Below are positions 58,470 through 64,000 of a DNA stretch of 64,000 nucleotides, piece after piece. The translations under genes and the position numbers were made by a program. Source of the stretch: Cycas panzhihuaensis (lineage: Eukaryota; Cycadophyta); assembly GCA_023213395.1 (NCBI GenBank), contig CM041465.1, positions 157,053,741 through 157,117,740 of the forward strand. Direction: 5' to 3'. The notes beneath the pieces are model-generated. The model made no database searches. It was not told the origin of the DNA and saw nothing but the letters and a program-made list of their open reading frames with translations. Position 1 is the first letter of the stretch. Each line of letters begins with the position of its first letter.

Positions 58470-59114
58470 ATGCTATGGTAGTGAATGTGGATTACCCATC
58501 TAATTTGGTGGAGGGCTGCTTATTAGACTTGATGACTCTATAGAGTTGGAGTTGGATTACATTGTCTAGTTTAGGATTGTAATGATATTAACCTTTATTG
58601 CAAGATTAGATATTTTAATTCTTGCTTCTTTTTAGAAATTCTTAAAGTTTATTTCCAAAGTAAGGATTCTATCTATTTTAGTATGAGGATCCATAAAAAA
58701 GTAATAAGGAGATTCTTAAAAAGGTGACTAGTAAGAAGAAGGGGATATAAGGAATGGGAGAAATAAGATAGATTGGGTTTCAATGAAATAGGGATAGGTA
58801 GAGAGAACGAACTTTAAAGAATTGGGAAATTCCCACTAAAAGTTTAAAAGAAGAGGTAGTAGGGGTAGAGTATCTATATTTTATTCAACTTAAAATTTGA
58901 GTAAGAAAATCACTTAGTGCATTAGAATAAGTGTAAATAGCTCATCAAAATATGTATATGAGTTTTAAACAAAAATTTGGGCTACTAGGGCCTACGGGGT
59001 ACCTATAGGCTAATTTTTCCTAAAACTAACAACTAAAACTAACCTAATAAAAAATGATCAATAGGACATACTAATTAAAATAAGATGTAATAGTGTAGGT
59101 CTTGTCTGAATCAG

Positions 59115-59116
<2 letters not shown>

Positions 59117-59159
<43 letters not shown>
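59117..59159. repeat. (CT)n microsatellite
   Basis: About 21 uninterrupted CT units (GA on the other strand), followed by TTCC. Confidence 0.97.
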
Positions 59160-59161
<2 letters not shown>

Positions 59162-61021
59162 TTTTTAATTTAATAAATAATTGAGGGGACTAAATGAATA
59201 AATTGAGAGATTGACTGGATATAGATTTGAACAGTGTTGAAGGTTTAGATAGAAATTTTAATGCTAATGTCTTTCTTGTAATATTCTATTATTTATATCA
59301 ATGCTTGTTCCTTTCTAGGGTTATGCTATGAAGTAAACCAAGCTTGTACATATTTTATGATTTTCGGTAATGATGTATGCTCACCTAAACCATGAAGAGA
59401 AATAATTTGTACATGATAACAAAGGATAAATATAAGAAATCTCAAATAGATGAAGAGATATTTATATTTATGATAATGATTTATCTTTTTCATTTATACA
59501 TTATCTCTTAAGTCTCATTAATTGTAATCATGTAGTGAGTTTATGATTAGGATATCCTTTATGGATGGTAGCAAAATTTATAATAATTTACTCAAGGTTA
59601 GAAATAGTTGGCTATTAAATATTTGTGTTTTGTTAATATAATTGTGTTGTAAATAATCATAAGTGGATACCCAAGATAGATTCATCACTTTATAAGGTCA
59701 TAAACTCAATGTTATGAGTCCATTCAAATTTCTTCACAAAAGCTAGAGAAGAGGAATAAGCACAAAAAGGAGATACATGTCAAGTAGTTTAAAAACCAAG
59801 ATAAATTTTGGTGATATGATAAGAAGAACAAAGATTAAACATTATGGAGGAGTACTAGAGAATAATATTTAATCTATGATCAATCCATGATGCTTATATA
59901 TATGTAGATCTCATACTCTAGTCAAATCTTATCTAGTAGTTAAATTTTAGTGATCTCATTAGACATACTCTCTCAAGTTTATGAATATATAAGTATCATA
60001 AAATGGTATATAAATAGTCACCTAATTCATTGTAAATTCATTAGAAGGATCATAGGTTCTTGCACATGATTATTGGTGAGTGTTTGATGTAACATTATTA
60101 GTGCTTAATAAGGTGATTTACTTCTATAATAAGGCAAAGATTATTCATGGTTGGTCATATAGACACCTAATTCTTCCATAATGGAAACTAGTATGGTCTT
60201 ATCATGTGCTTCACTATACATCATTTTATATTAATGAGATCTATATGTTTAGAATGGATATTTTCTAATCTTAAGGTTTTAACATTATAAATTGTGCCTC
60301 TCAATATTAAATGCTTGATTCTTATTTTATTATCTATTATTAATGACTCAATGCCCTATTGATAATCATATGAGTAATTAGACCTAGTGTTAAGTACTTC
60401 CATACTAATTTACTTGTATTAATATTATGTCCTAATGATATTCAACCTAAACATTTTACATGGCATTAAAGTTGTACAGTTGTTGAATGTGAATGTGGAG
60501 TTGAAATAATCATATACAAGTAGGAGATCATTAGAAGCAAAGTTATGAGTCAATTTAGATGAAAGAGGATCTCGTTGAGGTCTAAAATAACTAGTTATAC
60601 CATATTGAAAGATTCAAGAGCCATATACAAGATGAAGATTGGACTTTAAAAAATTATTGGTGAGATTATATTATGAGTTTTATATTGTATGCAACATTAT
60701 GAATGTGGGTTATATAAATTGCATGTAACTTGTTGAAGGTTCATCTATAAATTCAAGAGATGCAAGTATGAGAAGTAGGCTTATATGTAGGTTTGTTAAC
60801 CCTATAAGAGTGAGAAGTAAGTATACACCCATCAACATATTATTATATAAAAAATAAGATATAAAATCATAGTGAAGTACACATGTACATGGTGATGATT
60901 TTGTCATCTAAAGATGATCCATACATGTTGTGTAGGTTGTTAGAGATATGCAAAAGATTCTAGAGCCAATTACATGTGTCACAATTTGAGAGATTTACTA
61001 CTAGAATGATATGATAAAATC

Positions 61022-61270
61022 TATAAGGAAACATGCATGAGAATAGGCAATAGGCTTATAGTACAAAATTGAGTTGAGAATATGGTTAAAATTCTGAAAG
61101 ATAACAATTGTGAAGATCCCATGACAAGTTCTATGCAATAGAGAAAAGTGCCCATAATTAGGCAGCATACTTGAAGGAGTTTGGCACTGAAGAGAATGTA
61201 GGTCATAGTTATAATAATAAAGAGAAATAATATAAGCCCATTATAAGGCACTACATATGGTAGCAAAGCT
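61022..61270. repeat. Direct repeat, copy 1
   Basis: Shares an ordered series of blocks with 61525-61755: ACATGCATGAGAATAGGCAA, AATTGAGTTGAGAATA, AGATAACAATTGTGAAG, AATAGAGAAAAGTGCCCA(T/C)AATTAGG. Divergence is substantial (roughly 20%), so the duplication is old. Minus-strand frames over both copies read related peptides with LLPILMHVS/LLPILMYVS. Confidence 0.8.
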
Positions 61271-61524
61271 AAGGTGTGTTCCTATTAAAACTAACTCTAA
61301 AAGCTAGAAACTTGTATATTTAATAAAGTAAATACTTTGAAAAGGCCCATATCTGAATATTGGGATTTGAGAAGTGTTATAGATCATAAACTCCTCACAT
61401 AGTTGAAGAAATCCTAAAGGGTAGTTAAGTATAAGAAGAGCCCTTATGAAGGGTGTTTTATCTAAGAGCAATATTTCATAGTAATAAGGGAGAATAGGCT
61501 AAAATGATATAAGCAAACACATGA

Positions 61525-61755
61525 GGAGACATACATGAGAATAGGTAATAAGCGTGTAGTAGAAAATTCAGTTGAGAATAGGGTTAACATTGTAGAAGAT
61601 AATAATTGTGAAGTGCTCATGAGGACTTTTATATAATAGAGAAAAGTGCCCACAATTAGGTAACTCACTTAAAGGTGTTCAATATTAGAGAGAAGGAAGG
61701 GCATATTTATGGCATTAAAGAGACTTAATATAAAGTTAAAGCATATACCTATTTA
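61525..61755. repeat. Direct repeat, copy 2
   Basis: Counterpart of 61022-61270, about 500 bp downstream in the same orientation; the flanks differ. Confidence 0.8.
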
Positions 61756-63139
61756 GACTAACTCTGATATCTAGAAGTAAAATCATGAGTGTTGGCATAT
61801 CATTAACTATGTACTTATTCTTCTTATTGCTTTTATAAATGATTAGTTTAAGTAAAATAATTAATTTAGTGATTAATAAAGACAATCAAATGCTGAAATA
61901 CTTATGTATAACTAAGTGAATAAAATGATTGTTCATAAGTCTTATTAGTTAATAATATGTATGTAGATGTTAAGTGTCATACCTCTAAATTTGAATTTAT
62001 ATCTATTTTGATTAGAGCATATAATATTAAGTTTCCTTTATCTTATAATTAGAATTAGATATTATGTATATATAATTCTTTTTTAAAATAAGTAATTATA
62101 TGGTTATTCATTTTAAATACATTACCTTATGAATCATAATTGGCATATACTACTTGAGTGATCAAGATAGAAATTTTCATCTTATCTATCAATTGGTTTA
62201 AACTATCAAAAGAAGACTTATGAATATTATTCTAGAATAGAATGAAAGTTGATTAAAATTTTGTAGATCATTTTATCATTTGCAATTTATATAATTATGA
62301 TTAACCACTAATATGGAATTATTGTAGGTTACATATGAGGGGCATGTTTCATTTTATTTAATTTTAATTACTACTTAAAACATGAATCTAGATTATAATA
62401 AAATTTATTTCCAACATTTATACTTAGTATAGAATCAACTAAATTATTACTAATATGTTAACTATTTTCTTCAAAGTTAAATATTAGCTTAAAAGCTTTA
62501 CTACTAGTTATTTTTCATATGAAGGAATGTTCTACATCAAGTGTGACCTTTTAATATAGCTTGAATTGAGATTTATTTTTCATCTTTATTTATGGTGCAT
62601 CCATCGTAACCTCTTTCAAATCTAGTTTAATTTAATATTATATTCATAATATATGCATAGGTATATGACATTTAGGTGCCATAAAATATTTTATATATAG
62701 TTCCTCTTATGTTTGTTATATATTATAGTTACATCCTACATATCCTTTTGATTATAAAATAAACACATTCAATTAATTTCAAAGAATAATATAATGAAGA
62801 AATAATTATTTTTTAGTAGATTGCTCTTAGAAAGGGATATAAAATTATTAATCCCAAACATTAGTTATTAAAAGTTTTGTTAGACTAACTTTCAAAGAAG
62901 TGAGGAAAGAGGGATAAAAGTATGTAAGGGTTGTGACCTAAATATTATTATTAATGAAAACACTACCTATATTGAATGAATTAGTCAAGAAGATTATAGG
63001 TGGTCATAAAGTGTTTAGCCTTATGTTAAAATATCAATGTCTATTACTTAATAAGGCAAAAGATTGAATACTAATAATGAAATAAACTAATAATCTTATT
63101 AAACTATGACAGATGAGTTAATTGGTTTCTTATAATTTC

Positions 63140-64000
63140 ATAGTCATTAAGACTATGGCTAAGAACTGGTTGGAGCGAATTTCGAGGCGAACGATGGTTG
63201 TGTCTAGGGTTTACCAGTCGAATGATGAACGGCGAGTGGACAGGGGTGGCATTAGGGATGGATCTGACATCCTCCAGGTTGTGATGGTCGCTAAGATGCC
63301 AAGATCTTTTTAGATCTAAGGCAGGCCAAGGATATTAGGGCCTTCAACGTCAATCCATAGATAATGTAGAGACCTGCTACCATCTCTCAGAAGAACTTAG
63401 CCAGCTGAAGTGATAGCTCCCTCGGCCTACAGTACTAGAGGATTCAGTGGGGAGTTTCATATGGTAGGGTTCTCCGTCTAGGAGCCATTCACCCCTAAAT
63501 CCATAAAGAGATGGTCCTCTCTTAAAGATCCAGAAAAAGAGAACAAAGAACATCTTTCTCCCAGCTCTGGTCATTAAATCATGTGGAAGGAAGACGGTCT
63601 TGATGAGGGGAGCCAGGTATGCTAGGTGCTCCATGCTTCCAGAGAGGGTACTAAACCAAGTTTTGTCTGATCTGCAGATAAGCGAGTCGAGGGGATCTAG
63701 AACATCAAGCTTGAAAAGGTGCAGGTTGGTGGTTCCAGCAGCAGCCAAACCGATGAGACCCATTACTTTAAATAAATATATGTAAATCATAGAGGAACCT
63801 ATGAAGGAACCACCCCAATCTAGACTGTTCAGTCCCACCAGACCCATTTTCTCAATAGAAAGTCATACCTAGAAGCTTTAAGAAACCGTAAAGCTAAAAC
63901 ATTTGAGATAAACCCTATTTTAGAAAATGATAAGTTTAAAATTTTAGTTCCTAATAAGTTATCAGACAAGTTAGAAAACTATTAGGAAAATAGCCTTGTT
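63140..64000 (+). mobile_element. 5' end of a third L1-type LINE (LINE3), runs off right edge
   Basis: An abrupt change from AT-rich to GC-richer sequence near 63140 marks a probable 5' UTR, followed from 63863 by the start of a LINE ORF1. Orientation is plus, opposite to LINE1 and LINE2. The left boundary and target duplication could not be defined because the 3' end is outside the window. Confidence 0.65.
63863..64000 (+). pseudogene. LINE3 ORF1, N-terminal fragment
   Basis: The frame from 63863 reads SYLEALRNRKAKTFEINPIL, ENDKFKILVPNKLSDKLENY, a stop, then ENSLV at the window edge. It lines up with LINE1 ORF1 (TYRDALKIN, FEDNKARLKIPLALVEKIKN, WENYLVGRF) and LINE2 ORF1 (THLDVLRN, YWENSLVGRF). 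The stop replaces the conserved Trp before EN(S/Y)LV (TGG to TAG). The ORF1 start codon lies slightly upstream and is not clear. Confidence 0.82.

Larger units (their letters stand above)
58470..63120. other. AT-rich intergenic stretch, no gene recognised
   Basis: 4.6 kb without recognisable coding blocks on either strand; open frames are below 85 codons and show no motif. It contains a CT microsatellite (59117-59159) and a dispersed direct repeat pair (61022-61270 and 61525-61755). It is possibly very old retroelement sequence. Confidence 0.5.

Overview
This window is plant nuclear heterochromatin, and essentially all of it is transposable elements. The evidence for a plant is: Ty1/copia elements primed by initiator-Met tRNA (PBS variants of TGGTATCAGAGC), L1-type LINEs with a C-terminal RNase H domain, a TRIM element, and captured fragments of plant-type splicing genes. 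AT-richness, long retroelement leaders and deep nesting fit a large seed-plant genome, possibly a gymnosperm, but the species cannot be fixed from sequence alone. No intact host gene, tRNA or rRNA gene was found.

Layout, left to right. (1) 1-4584: a decayed minus-strand copia element, Z, which runs off the left edge. Its 5' LTR is split into three pieces by element A (4585-10467) and LINE1 (10787-17049). (2) ~17100-39790: copia element B (minus). It is interrupted by its own relative C (plus, 18594-27789), and by a tandem TRIM (28200-28511) plus copia D (minus, 28517-36700). (3) 39795-40276: G, a truncated plus-strand relative of A. (4) 40277-58469: copia E (minus), interrupted by LINE2 (44067-50660) and by element F (51346-56710), a second full copy of the A family. 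(5) 58470-63120: AT-rich sequence with no recognisable gene, one CT microsatellite and a pair of direct repeats. (6) ~63140-64000: the 5' end of a third LINE (plus), leaving the window inside ORF1.

Nesting is supported by target-site duplications read directly: TCATT for A, a 17-bp copy for LINE1, CATAA around TRIM+D, a 14-bp copy for LINE2, and AGGAA for F. An AAATT/AATT repeat flanks C less cleanly.

The most notable system is the A/F/G family. These are non-autonomous LTR retrotransposons with LTRs, PBS, PPT and a gag-like remnant lying unusually next to the 3' LTR, with no pol. At the same internal position, the two full copies carry different captured host gene fragments, both antisense to the element. 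A carries a SLU7-like splicing factor fragment and a KH-domain RNA-binding protein fragment. F carries an SC35-like (SCL) SR splicing factor fragment covering part of the RRM and the RS tail. This looks like a Pack-type, gene-shuffling LTR family preserved as two different capture events within 50 kb.

All coding copies are pseudogenes with stops, frameshifts or lost catalytic residues. The best preserved are the LINE2 reverse transcriptase block (372 codons open) and parts of copia D. Hand-counted LTR divergence is about 5% for D and about 9% for C, so D is the younger of the two.
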